Below are positions 51,134 to 59,678 of a stretch of 64,000 nucleotides of DNA, piece by piece. The position numbers were made by a program, and so were the translations under genes. The stretch's first letter is position 1; the number at the start of each line of letters is the position of its first letter. The notes below the pieces were generated by a model, which ran no database searches, was not told the origin of the DNA, and saw only the letters and a list, made by a program, of their open reading frames with translations. Source of the DNA: RYN-428 sp035551995 (lineage in GTDB: Bacteria; Planctomycetota; Phycisphaerae; Tepidisphaerales; Tepidisphaeraceae); assembly GCA_035551995.1 (NCBI GenBank), contig DASZME010000062.1:27636-91635 (forward strand). The letters are read 5' to 3'.

Positions 51134-51699
51134 ACGCCGACAAGACCCTGATGAAGTGTCCGGTGTGCAAGACGGCCGTGCTGCTCGACGACGCGTTGCC
51201 GGGCGGACCGCCGTCGCATCGCTGTTCCGATTGCCGGGGGCATTGGGTCGAGGCGGATCGTTATTGGAAATGGCTGGAAACCCGCTCGGCGACGCAATCG
51301 CAAGCCGCTTCGGGCAACCCCGCGGCGCCGGTCGTCGAATCGGCGCCCAAAGCCAAGCTTTGCCCGGAGTGCGGGCGGCTGCTGACGCGCGCGAAGGTCG
51401 GCCGGGGCGCGGATTTCTTTCTCGAGCGATGCTCCCATTGCGGCGGCATCTGGTTCGACGCCGACGAGTGGGACACGCTGCTCGCCCTGGGCCTGCACGA
51501 CGACGTGCATTTCGTCTTCTCCGACGCCTGGCAGGCGGAGATCGCCCGAATCGACCGCCAGCGCCAACACGATCGGCTGCTGCGGGAAAAGCTCGGGGAT
51601 GTCGATTTCGATAAAATTCAACAGATCAAGACGTGGCTGGACGGGCATCCGCACCGCGTGGAGCTGTATGCGATTTTATTGGATGACAAAAATAAATAA
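51127..51699 (+). CDS. Zinc-ribbon (TFIIB-like) protein with two ribbons
   Basis: 190 residues. Two four-cysteine ribbons: CPVCKTAV...HRCSDCRGHWVE (residues about 11-42) and CPECGRLLTRAKV...ERCSHCGGIWFDADEWDTL (about 78-120), the zf-TFIIB type often seen in small bacterial proteins. A helical C-terminal part (IARIDRQRQHDRLLREKLGDVDFDKIQQIKTWLDGHPHRVELYAILLD) follows. Function unknown. The ATG overlaps the end of the GmhA-like gene (ATGGTGA), so the two are translationally coupled. Confidence 0.75.
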   Translation: MVNADKTLMKCPVCKTAVLLDDALPGGPPSHRCSDCRGHWVEADRYWKWLETRSATQSQAASGNPAAPVVESAPKAKLCPECGRLLTRAKVGRGADFFLERCSHCGGIWFDADEWDTLLALGLHDDVHFVFSDAWQAEIARIDRQRQHDRLLREKLGDVDFDKIQQIKTWLDGHPHRVELYAILLDDKNK

Positions 51700-51876
51700 A
51701 ATTTGCGGACGAGAAATTCAAGGTTTGCTCAGATCGCTGTACGGCTTCTGCGCCCAACGGCCTCGCTTACGGGAAGCGCTTCGCGGCCAACCCTCGCTGC
51801 ACCCACACGAGAAAAACGCCGTCATAACGGGTGATCGAGAAATAGCTGTCCGGACGAGAAGATCACGAAAGAGTTC

Positions 51877-52116
51877 TTACGCCATCTCCCCGCGTTCCGG
51901 ATCCGCCTCGATCCGAGAACCGGCAGAGGCCGTGCGGGCTATCATCGCGGGCGTGTCGAGCAACTTGATCTTCAGTTCGTCCGGAACAGGCCCCCCCGCT
52001 TCCGTAAGTATCATTGCAGTTACATATTCCGCCACGGTTTTATACCCCAGCGACGAGGCCCGCTTGTGGGCGACGCGATAGACTTCCTGCGGCAGTGTTA
52101 TTCGTAGCGCCGGCAT
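51877..52116 (-). CDS. Ribbon-helix-helix antitoxin-like protein, orphan
   Basis: 79 residues. MPALRITLPQEVYRVAHKRASSLGYKTVAEYVTAMILTEAGG is a MetJ/Arc/ParD-type ribbon-helix-helix: one beta strand then two helices. The C-terminal tail has no toxin-binding motif I recognise. ATG 52114-52116 has AAGGAA upstream. No ParE-like or other toxin gene lies on either side (PQQ gene upstream, 177 empty bases downstream), so it could be a stand-alone repressor. Confidence 0.65.
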   Translation of the reverse strand: MPALRITLPQEVYRVAHKRASSLGYKTVAEYVTAMILTEAGGPVPDELKIKLLDTPAMIARTASAGSRIEADPERGEMA

Positions 52117-52145
52117 CGTATTTCCTTGTTGCTGGCGGCGGTTCC

Positions 52146-53477
52146 TCACTTCTTAAACGCAAAGAGCTTTTCTCCCGATCGTATAATGATTTCCCCATCG
52201 GTCAAGGCGATCGATCCTCGGCTTGGCTTTTGGTCGAGGGACGTTTGCGAGAGAATCTTGAGCGAATCGGCGTCGATCACCCATACGTCGCCGTGCTCGT
52301 TCATGCAGTAGATCTTGCCGTCGCCGGCGGTGGGCGAGGCGCGAAAACTGGCTTTGCCGCCGAGGTCTACCGACGATTTCTTTTCGCCGGTCTTGGGATC
52401 AAGGCGGAAAAGGATTTTCTTGCCGTCGCCGTTGAGGACGTAGAGGTCACCCTTATACATCAGCGGCACGCAGCAGTCGCTGGTGATGCCGGTCGCCTTG
52501 GGGTCGCTTTTCCAGGCGAAGGCGGTCGCGGTTACGTCGCCGACGCCTCCCTTTGTGATGGCCATGACCGGGCCGTTCTTGGGGGCACAGGCGAAGACAA
52601 GGCCGTCCTTGGCGTCGCAGGTGATGGAGGGAACCAGCCGCCAATGGGCGATGTGGGTCGGATTCCAGCCGCCGGCGCGCCAGAGTTCCTTGCCGGTCTC
52701 GGCGTCATGGCAGGTGACGCAATCGCCGCCGACGAGCATGATTTCGCTCTTGCCGTCGTGCTCGAACGGGGTGGGGGTGGCGTACGATTCGCGCGATTCG
52801 GCGAAGGCGTCGCTGGGGCGCGTGACCAGCCAGATATCTTTACCGGTCGCGGGGTCGATCGCCAGCAGGTAAGAATCGACGCCGCCGGGGCCGCCCTTGA
52901 GTCCGTCGGATTTCACGTTGCGGTGGATCACCTGGACGTACAGTTTTCCCTTGTAGAGCAGCGGGCTCGAGGAATAGATCCACAGGACGTTAAACGTGCC
53001 GTGATCTTTCTGGATGTTGCGTTGCCAGAGCGGGTTGCCCTGAACGTCGAACGCGGCAAGGTCGCCGGTGGAGAAGAAAAAATAGACGCTCTTTCCGTCG
53101 GTGACGGCGGACGGGGAGGCGGCGTTGTTTCGGTCGCTTTTGGTGTAGCCGTCGCCGATTTGTTTTGACCAGAGGATATGGCCGTCGGTTCTGGAAACGC
53201 AGACGCCGAGCAACTTGGCGCTTTGCGGATCGACGCAACTGGCGAAGACGCGATCGCCGAAGACGACGGGAGAGCCGTTTCCGGCGCCGGGGAGTTGGGT
53301 GGTCCACGCGGGGTTTTTCACGTCGACGGTTTCAGGAAGATTGGCCGCTTCGGTCGAGCCGTCAAAATTCGGCCCGCGCCATTGCCCCCATTCGTGGCCG
53401 GCGTGAAGCGGGGAAGCCGCGCCGGCAAGTCCGGCGGCGGCGAGAATCCATGAACACAGTTTCATTTTTATCTTCAT
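52146..53477 (-). CDS. Secreted PQQ-like beta-propeller protein
   Basis: 443 residues. Signal peptide (KLCSWILAAAGLAGAASPLHA), then HEWGQWRGPNFDGSTEAANLPETVDVKNPAWTTQLPGAGNGSPVVFGDRVFAS, the start typical of planctomycete PQQ-like propellers; blades such as VSRTDGHILWSKQI, AIDPATGKDIWLVT, CHDAETGKELWRAG, RLDPKTGEKKSSVD, VIDADSLKILSQ follow. Probably periplasmic; binding of PQQ is unproven. It is a second, separate paralogue of the type seen at 5894. ATG 53475-53477. Confidence 0.88.
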   Translation of the reverse strand: MKIKMKLCSWILAAAGLAGAASPLHAGHEWGQWRGPNFDGSTEAANLPETVDVKNPAWTTQLPGAGNGSPVVFGDRVFASCVDPQSAKLLGVCVSRTDGHILWSKQIGDGYTKSDRNNAASPSAVTDGKSVYFFFSTGDLAAFDVQGNPLWQRNIQKDHGTFNVLWIYSSSPLLYKGKLYVQVIHRNVKSDGLKGGPGGVDSYLLAIDPATGKDIWLVTRPSDAFAESRESYATPTPFEHDGKSEIMLVGGDCVTCHDAETGKELWRAGGWNPTHIAHWRLVPSITCDAKDGLVFACAPKNGPVMAITKGGVGDVTATAFAWKSDPKATGITSDCCVPLMYKGDLYVLNGDGKKILFRLDPKTGEKKSSVDLGGKASFRASPTAGDGKIYCMNEHGDVWVIDADSLKILSQTSLDQKPSRGSIALTDGEIIIRSGEKLFAFKK

Positions 53478-53587
53478 CGTGGTTTTCCTTGTGCGTTTCG
53501 CTGATCGCCTCGGGATTCAATACATTCGAGACGCGCGAATGATGAAGCGTCGCGCACGATAACCCCGCGCTTTATTCAAACGGCGTT

Positions 53588-56044
53588 TTATCTCCTCGCT
53601 TCGAGGTCTCCGCTCAATTTCTCGATGACCGCCGCCAGATTCCTCCGCCGGGCCGGCGACAGTACGGCTTGGCCGTAGCGAACCTTATAGAATAACGCCG
53701 TCAATCTTCCGATCGTTTCAAACGCGCCGGCCGGGAGAAAAATCAACGACTGGCTGAATTCCAAAGGCGTCTGGTGCGGACGGCGGGCGATGCGCCGCCG
53801 CGCGAGTAAACGCAGCAATTCGTCATAAAATTCAAGCTGGCGGGCAAGTCGCAACTGCTCTTGCTGGGGCAGCGTATCGATGCCGATTCGAGCCGCGCGC
53901 CGGGCGAGCCGGTATTTTTTCAATACGAAATGTCCGAAAAACCCCGCGCATATGATCGCGAGAAGCGCGAGGGCCGGCTTCAGCGCCGACGATGAAATGC
54001 GATTAAACCAGGTGGTTCCCAGCCACCGGATCAGCCCATATCGGCGAATGCGCTCGAATCGGCGCGTCGATCGAACCGTCGCGCGGATCATCGACGATTC
54101 GGCGCGCTGCACCAGGTTCGAGCGGTCGTCATTGGTGTAGGCGATGACCGATTTGCCATAACCGAATTCCAGGAAGTTGAAGAAATGTTTTACCTTCTGC
54201 CACACGCCCGCCTTGCGTGCCTGCTCGACGGCGTCGCTGTCGGCGGTCGGGTCGAAAGTCTTCCAGCCGTCTTTCGTGAAAACCTCCACCCAGACATGGG
54301 CATGCGATTGGCGAACGATGAAATAGTCGGCGCCGGGCGTCGAATTGTATTCGTCGCAGCGGAAGCCGGCGCACATGCGCGCTTTCATCCCGAGGCTCTG
54401 GCACATCAGGGTCATGGCGCCGGCGAAATACTCGCAATGGCCCTTCTTGAAGTCATAAAGGAAAGCGGCCAGCGGATCGCGCCCTTCGATTCGCTTGACG
54501 TCGGTCAGATCCAGCGTATAGCCGAAGTTGCTCTTGAGATGCCGCTCGATGTTGAAAGCGATTTGTTCGTCCAGATCATCGGCGGCGGCGGGCGTCGAAT
54601 CGGCCTCGAAGCCGGGGAATTCCGGCTCGAAATCACCGGCAGGCTGAGCCGCGCGGGGATGACTTTGCTTGTAGCGCTCGTAGCGTTGAACGGCGAGCGA
54701 TCCTCTTGCGTCAACGCCACTCACGTCCGCGCGCAGCGCGTAATCGCGAATCTCTTTTGGGATGGGGCCGTCGATCTCGCGCGGATTGGTTCCGCTGACG
54801 GCAAGGGGCGGATCGGCGCCGAGGCTGTCGCTGGAGAGCACTTGATACGCCATCGCGGTCGCCGGCCGATCGCGTTCCGGCGGCCCGTTGGTCCACATCC
54901 CGCCGTCGCGACTGGAATAGTTAAAGCTGATCGGTTGCTGCGACTGAACGCTATAAGGGCCGGCCATGGCGAACATCACGTCGGTGCCGGTCGGGAGCAG
55001 GGTAATATCCTGCGTCCACTTGTCGTCCGGCGGCGGCGCGTTGCGATGTCCGAGAACCGTGGAGCTGAATTCGCGCGTCAGCTCTCGGCGGAACAGCGTG
55101 GCCTTGGGTTCTTTGGCCGGCTCGTCCCCCATTCCCGGCAAAACCAGGTTGCGGTGGTCGTCGGCGACCGTTCCCCGAGGCCAACGGGTCCAGCGATAGC
55201 CGCCCCGCTCGCCCGTATAGGTATCGAGCGTCACCCCGCGGAGCAGCAGCGTGCCGCCGCGAACCGGCAAACCGTTGTGCGATAATTTCACGTACGCGAC
55301 GATCGCCTGCTGCTGCTGAATCCGCGCAAAACTCTGAAACGACACTTCGTCGGTGAAGCCGACCAGCGACTGCGTCGGCTTAAACTGCACGGGCCCAAGC
55401 ATATTGGCGCCGATGGAGCGGGGAAAAAGGATAAACACGGCGACGGCGAAGAAGATCGCGACGGCAGACACCACCGCCGTCAATCGCCACATCGACCGCG
55501 TGAAGTGGCGCTGATCCTGCCGAAGGATCGCCGGGCTGATCTTTCGGGCCGGGATGGCGATCGCTTCCTTGGCGATGTCGGCTTCCATCTTCAAGTGAAA
55601 CAACATGCAGCAATAAAGAGACAGAAAAAGAAAGACCGCCATCAGCAGGCCGAAAATCAGGCTGGGCGTGCTGATCGCGGCGGCGACCATCAGCAAGAGG
55701 CTCAACACCAGGATGGTCGTGTAGTCGCGGTTGCCGCGCTGTTCCCACAGTTTCACGACTTGCAGCAGCATGAGAAACTCGCCGCTGGAAAGAACCAGCA
55801 CCGGCGTGCCTACCGTCGTCAACACCTCGTGAATGACATAAAGCCCCGACGCGATTGTGATCATGTTCGAGATGAATCGCGGCAACGGCCGGAAGCGATC
55901 GCTCCAGACCAGCCATCCGTTCAACGTCACGGCCAAGGTTCCAACCGCCCATAAGATCGGCGTTTCCGCCGCCAGCGAAAAGCCCGCGATGGAGAGTAAA
56001 ACCATCGCGTACAACGTCGGGATGAACTGGCGGATGTCGTACAT
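53588..56044 (-). CDS. TgpA-type membrane transglutaminase (DUF3488 + transglutaminase-like core)
   Basis: 818 residues. N-terminal DUF3488 region with six membrane helices (to about 210), a large periplasmic region with the papain-fold core: catalytic C537 in KGHCEYFAGAMTLMCQSLGMKARMCAGFRC, H583 in SHAHVWVEVF and D598 in FDPT; then a helix (about 705-722) and a cytoplasmic DUF4129-like tail. Pseudomonas TgpA is the best-known relative. Such proteins normally travel with a DUF58 protein and a MoxR ATPase; DUF58 is next upstream, MoxR is not within the window's neighbouring genes. ATG 56042-56044. Confidence 0.9.
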   Translation of the reverse strand: MYDIRQFIPTLYAMVLLSIAGFSLAAETPILWAVGTLAVTLNGWLVWSDRFRPLPRFISNMITIASGLYVIHEVLTTVGTPVLVLSSGEFLMLLQVVKLWEQRGNRDYTTILVLSLLLMVAAAISTPSLIFGLLMAVFLFLSLYCCMLFHLKMEADIAKEAIAIPARKISPAILRQDQRHFTRSMWRLTAVVSAVAIFFAVAVFILFPRSIGANMLGPVQFKPTQSLVGFTDEVSFQSFARIQQQQAIVAYVKLSHNGLPVRGGTLLLRGVTLDTYTGERGGYRWTRWPRGTVADDHRNLVLPGMGDEPAKEPKATLFRRELTREFSSTVLGHRNAPPPDDKWTQDITLLPTGTDVMFAMAGPYSVQSQQPISFNYSSRDGGMWTNGPPERDRPATAMAYQVLSSDSLGADPPLAVSGTNPREIDGPIPKEIRDYALRADVSGVDARGSLAVQRYERYKQSHPRAAQPAGDFEPEFPGFEADSTPAAADDLDEQIAFNIERHLKSNFGYTLDLTDVKRIEGRDPLAAFLYDFKKGHCEYFAGAMTLMCQSLGMKARMCAGFRCDEYNSTPGADYFIVRQSHAHVWVEVFTKDGWKTFDPTADSDAVEQARKAGVWQKVKHFFNFLEFGYGKSVIAYTNDDRSNLVQRAESSMIRATVRSTRRFERIRRYGLIRWLGTTWFNRISSSALKPALALLAIICAGFFGHFVLKKYRLARRAARIGIDTLPQQEQLRLARQLEFYDELLRLLARRRIARRPHQTPLEFSQSLIFLPAGAFETIGRLTALFYKVRYGQAVLSPARRRNLAAVIEKLSGDLEARR

Positions 56045-56229
56045 TCAAAACGTACCGGGCGGCGTCGGAAAATAAAAAACGTCCCTGATGCGTCGCTCAC
56101 CAATCGAAACGCGCATCGACGCGCATCGCAAGCGGCCACGCTATTAATAAACCATCCGGAGACCTTCGCACGACGGCGGATAACAGTTATAGCCCTGTCG
56201 GCATGAAAGTTCTTGTCGGTTTTTCAATA

Positions 56230-57411
56230 TCATCTGACGTCAAATCGCACCCCCGGAAGGAACCGAAACCAGCTTCGGACATTTTCCGACGCCGCCGACA
56301 GCACGACGATCTGGCCGCGGGCGTGATCGGGAAGGGTGAGGTTCGGATCGGCGGCGGTCAGCAAAACCAGCGTCGCTCCGGCTTTCATGATCCCTTCGCC
56401 CTTGTCCAAGAGCTGGATGTTCGGAAAAGTCGAGTTCACCGGCAGCCGGGCCAGGAGCGTGAGAACGTCCTCGCGCTGCTGCTTGCCGCGCAACGGAGAA
56501 AGCCAGACCGCCTCGCCCGCCCAGGCCCAGACGCCCACGGCCAGTTCCTGGCCAAGCGCCGTGTTCACGATCGAAGCGGCCATCGCGATGACGCGCTCGA
56601 CGGCGGCCTGTTTTTCGTCGGACGAATCGGGCATGTAGGTATCCACCAGCAGCATCAGGCGCGGCGGAGAGACGCGGGTCATGTCCTTGGAGACCAGCAC
56701 GCCGGTGCGGGCGCTTCGGCGCCAATAGATGTGGCGGGGATTGTCGCCGGGGCGAAACTCCCGCACGCCGTAAAATTCATCCACGCCGCCGGCGCGGGGT
56801 CGGCTTGCTTCGCCGGTGTCGTCCGCCGAGCGGCACATCGCCAGAACGCATTGATCCACTTCGGCCAGCGGAGGAAAAATACAGATGACGTCCTTATGCC
56901 GCGACATCACCGCACGCTTGACGAACCCGAACGGGAAGCTCGTGACGAGCTGAAAACGGTCCAGCGCGTGCAAGCCCCGCCGCCCCCAAACCCATTCGAC
57001 GGGAACGGTGGCGGTCATCCTCGGCGCCACGTGGAGCATGTAGCACTGCGGCTGGCCGACGAATTCCCGAGCGCCGTCCCATTCGACGACGCTGACGGAA
57101 ACGCTCGGCCAAAACCGCTTCCCATTGCTGATTTTGTAAAAGAGGGTCATCGGCTCGCCGACGACGCCGTGCTTGGGAAAATCCCGTTTGACCGACAATT
57201 TCCGGAGCATGATTCGGCTGACGATTCCGCTGAGCAGCAGGATTCCCGTCATCAGCCCGAACACGCCAAACAGAAGATTCGCCTGCGTGTTCATGGCGGC
57301 GAATCCCATGAACATCGTCATGCCGCAGTAGATCAGGCCCGTGATCGAGAAATCGAGCGAGGGATGACGGCGGCCTTTGGAAGCGGCGGGATTGGAAGGG
57401 TCGCGCGGCAT
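56230..57411 (-). CDS. DUF58 protein
   Basis: 393 residues. Two N-terminal membrane helices (FSITGLIYCGMTMFMGFAAM, NLLFGVFGLMTGILLLSGIV), a beta domain, then the DUF58 hallmark GVDEFYGVREFRPGDNPRHIYWRRSARTGVLVSKDM, followed by a vWA-like region (RLMLLVDTYMPD). DUF58 proteins work with MoxR ATPases and TgpA-type transglutaminases at the envelope. ATG 57409-57411 is taken; the ribosome site is weak. It lies between the transglutaminase gene and a membrane protein gene on the same strand. Confidence 0.88.
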   Translation of the reverse strand: MPRDPSNPAASKGRRHPSLDFSITGLIYCGMTMFMGFAAMNTQANLLFGVFGLMTGILLLSGIVSRIMLRKLSVKRDFPKHGVVGEPMTLFYKISNGKRFWPSVSVSVVEWDGAREFVGQPQCYMLHVAPRMTATVPVEWVWGRRGLHALDRFQLVTSFPFGFVKRAVMSRHKDVICIFPPLAEVDQCVLAMCRSADDTGEASRPRAGGVDEFYGVREFRPGDNPRHIYWRRSARTGVLVSKDMTRVSPPRLMLLVDTYMPDSSDEKQAAVERVIAMAASIVNTALGQELAVGVWAWAGEAVWLSPLRGKQQREDVLTLLARLPVNSTFPNIQLLDKGEGIMKAGATLVLLTAADPNLTLPDHARGQIVVLSAASENVRSWFRFLPGVRFDVR

Positions 57412-57482
57412 GGATCTGGAGAAACGCAAAGGGCGCGAGGGGATAACGAGCAAAAAGAGTTCCGGTTCACCTCGGTTCGGCT

Positions 57483-58238
57483 TTAATTTTGGTTGGCCAC
57501 TTGCCCCAGCCGACGCTCACCCATAGGTTTTGCTGAGGAGGCCTTCTTGTTTCCAGAGCCTTTCACCGCCATCCACTGAATCATTGCCGCCACGAGTGTC
57601 ATCACGGTAAATGCGCCCGCCTGAATGCGCGGATCAGCGGGGACCGCCGCGACCCAATCCGGCCGTGCGGCCTTGAGCGCAAGGGTTCCGCAGGCGACCG
57701 TCGTCATCATCCCGGCGAGGCTATAAAGCAACACCCGCCCCAGTCTCGGCCATAGGGTCACCACCAGCCATCCCCCCGCCACCCCAAGCGCCACGGCGGC
57801 GGGAAGCGCCTTGTTTAAGTTTTTGGGAATCGACTGATAAATTTTAAGGGTTGTATCCAAAGCCGTCCCCGACCAATCGACTGATGGCCACGTCCACGCG
57901 CTTCCCAGCGCATCGCACACCGCCGCGGCGGCGACGGCCGCGAGCAGGGCGCCGAGCGAAATCGCCTCCCACATCTGCGTAAGCGCGTATCCGCTAAGCC
58001 CCAGCACGATCGCCGCTGCGACCGCCGGTCCCATCGGATCGATATGCCATCCGAACCATTTGGGAACATGCAATCCGATGACCGTTCCAGCGGCCACCAG
58101 CGACAGCGTCAGGATCGTGCGGCTATAGCGGGCGCCGAAAAGTCCGAGGAGCAGTGCCGCACCGGCGATCCCCCCCGCCAATGCCGCGGGCGTTCGGGTC
58201 ACTTCGTCCGGCAGCATTCCGATCATCTCTTGAAGCAT
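57483..58238 (-). CDS. Multi-pass membrane protein, unknown
   Basis: 251 residues with about seven membrane helices (ALAGGIAGAALLLGLFG, TILTLSLVAAGTVIGLHV, MGPAVAAAIVLGLSGYALTQMW, SLGALLAAVAAAAVCDAL, ALPAAVALGVAGGWLVVTLW, VLLYSLAGMMTTVACGTLA, AGAFTVMTLVAAMIQWMAV). No family recognised. First gene of the strand run that continues with DUF58 and TgpA. A basic tail (GNKKASSAKPMGERRLGQ) is on the cytoplasmic side if the count is right. Confidence 0.7.
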   Translation of the reverse strand: MLQEMIGMLPDEVTRTPAALAGGIAGAALLLGLFGARYSRTILTLSLVAAGTVIGLHVPKWFGWHIDPMGPAVAAAIVLGLSGYALTQMWEAISLGALLAAVAAAAVCDALGSAWTWPSVDWSGTALDTTLKIYQSIPKNLNKALPAAVALGVAGGWLVVTLWPRLGRVLLYSLAGMMTTVACGTLALKAARPDWVAAVPADPRIQAGAFTVMTLVAAMIQWMAVKGSGNKKASSAKPMGERRLGQVANQN

Positions 58239-58247
58239 GGTTGATTC

Positions 58248-58362
58248 TAGGCTCTGTCTGAAAAAGCAAAACTCGGTTCAGACCGGTCGGATCAATCGGT
58301 TGCGACGGTGACCCGTGGCCTGATGAGGCCGGCATGCTGCCCATGTTTCCAGACAAAGCCTA
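58248..58362. repeat. MITE-like element with 14-17 bp terminal inverted repeats
   Basis: Left end TAGGCTCTGTCTGAAAA, right end (reverse complement) TAGGCTTTGTCTGGAAA: 15 of 17 match. Length about 115 bp, no coding frame. The TAGGCTCTGTCTG end resembles transposon ends, and TA at the very ends may be target-site related. It lies in the gap (58239-58550) between the membrane protein gene and the nucleotidyltransferase pair, which holds nothing else I can identify. Confidence 0.5.
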
Positions 58363-58550
58363 GTCCCTCGTGCGAGTTATCGGCACAAGGATTTAAGAAA
58401 CATGAGATTCCCTTCGCGGCGTTGGCCCAAGCAGTAGCCTATAAAGTATGTAATTTTGCGGGTGCACAGCCATATTTTATTTCTTACTCGGTGCTGAATG
58501 CTGTAATGCTATCATAAAGCACTTCGGCCTTGGTTTGTTCGGACGAGGGT

Positions 58551-58766
58551 ATGATTAATAATTTATTCGAATATCGTCTCGATAGGACAGCCTTTTCCAT
58601 CGGCCGTCTCGAAGATGAACCTGACGAGCGTGCCTTCTGGTTCTCTAAAACGGCCGAGGAGCGGTTGCACGCCGCCGAGTTTCTTCGTCAAAGCATTTAT
58701 GGCTACGACCCTGCTACATTCCGACTTCAAAGAATTTTTGAGGTTGTTAAATTGAAACCGCGTTGA
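58551..58766 (+). CDS. Small partner protein of a nucleotidyltransferase-type module
   Basis: 71 residues from MINNLFEYRLDRTAFSIGRLEDEPDERAFWFSKTAEERLHAAEFLRQSIYGYDPATFRLQRIFEVV. This small protein is often found directly before a 'VEYLLIGGYAVxYHGYxRxTGDxDIW' nucleotidyltransferase, with the two genes overlapping, as here (68 bases with the ATG at 58699). Its function is not defined to me; a toxin-antitoxin-like role is likely. It looks intact. The partner is damaged (see next). Confidence 0.6.
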   Translation: MINNLFEYRLDRTAFSIGRLEDEPDERAFWFSKTAEERLHAAEFLRQSIYGYDPATFRLQRIFEVVKLKPR

Positions 58767-59145
58767 ATATCTCTTGATCGGCGGCTATGCCGTAATTTAT
58801 CATGGGTATGTGCGCACTACCGGCGACATGAACGTCTGGATCGCTGTCGACCGCGCCAATGCGAAACGAATCGCGGCAGTACTCGATCAATTTGGCTTTG
58901 GCGATGGGATTACCGCCGAAATGTTTCTGAAGAAGGGAGAGATGTTTCGCATGGGACGGCCCCCGGTGAGAATTGAGCTGCTTACGGAAGTTTCCGGTAT
59001 CGACTTTGCCACTGCTTACCGCAGCCGGGTAACCGCGAGGCTCGAAGGGGTGGATGTCGCGATTATTAGTCTGGAGGATTTGAAAGCCAATAAGAAGGCA
59101 ACGGGGCGAGCGAAGGATCTGGCCGACCTGGAAAATCTTCCGTAA
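58699..59145 (+). pseudogene. MNT/DUF6036-like nucleotidyltransferase, interrupted by in-frame TGA and with altered active site
   Basis: Read from ATG 58699: MATTLLHSDFKEFLRLLN, TGA at 58753-58755, then NRVEYLLIGGYAVIYHGYVRTTGDMNVWIAVD ... ARLEGVDVAIISLEDLKANKKATGRAKDLADLENLP to 59145. The N-terminal part DFKEFLRLLN and the rest are the normal parts of this nucleotidyltransferase family, so the TGA is a nonsense mutation (or recoding). In addition the metal motif GDxDIW is GDMNVWI, with Asn for the second Asp. Downstream translation from TTG 58774 would lack the strand with GVEYL. Probably inactive. Confidence 0.65.
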
Positions 59146-59227
59146 GCCGAGCGTCGACGATGATTATGACTGGAAGAGGCCGAGAATTTCGATCGCCGCC
59201 ACGACTCGCAATACGAAGCCACGCTCA

Positions 59228-59668
59228 TCATGGAAGCGCGTCAATCCAATCCAGCCCGAGTGCCGCGCATATATCTTTCAGCCATCGAATATTTCCATGC
59301 CAGTACCGCGTCGGGTTGGCCAAAAACGCTTCCAGTTCCCATCCCACCGCCTCTTCAAATTCAGGTAATGAAAGACCCGCCGAGACGATGTGCAGCCGAA
59401 TTGCGCCAGCCAAGTCGTCCGGCAGAATTCGCTTCGCACCATCAAACTTCGTTCCATTCATTTTGCGGCATAGCTCGCGTGCGGAAGTCCCCAATGCCTT
59501 GCAAACTTTTTCCACGTCCTCGATAGAGATCGCATCTTCGAACTCATCGTCAATACTTTCAAGATCGCAGTAGTTCGCGATCTCCACACCCGCTTCGATC
59601 GCGATCTCATCAATACGCTTGCCCATCGCCTGCCTCAAACCGCGAAATTGCTCGGCGATACCCTCCAT
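59228..59668 (-). CDS. XRE-like helix-turn-helix regulator
   Basis: 146 residues. FRGLRQAMGKRIDEIAIEAGVEIANYCDLESIDDEFEDAISIEDVEKVCKALGTSARELC is a lambda-repressor-like HTH, with a second, similar helix-rich part (LHIVSAGLSLPEFEEAVGWELEAFLANPTRYWHGNIRWLKDICAALGLDW). Predicted DNA-binding; targets unknown. ATG 59666-59668. It lies 10 bases downstream of the UvrD-like gene on the same strand. Confidence 0.7.
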   Translation of the reverse strand: MEGIAEQFRGLRQAMGKRIDEIAIEAGVEIANYCDLESIDDEFEDAISIEDVEKVCKALGTSARELCRKMNGTKFDGAKRILPDDLAGAIRLHIVSAGLSLPEFEEAVGWELEAFLANPTRYWHGNIRWLKDICAALGLDWIDALP

Positions 59669-59678
59669 TTTCTCCTCA

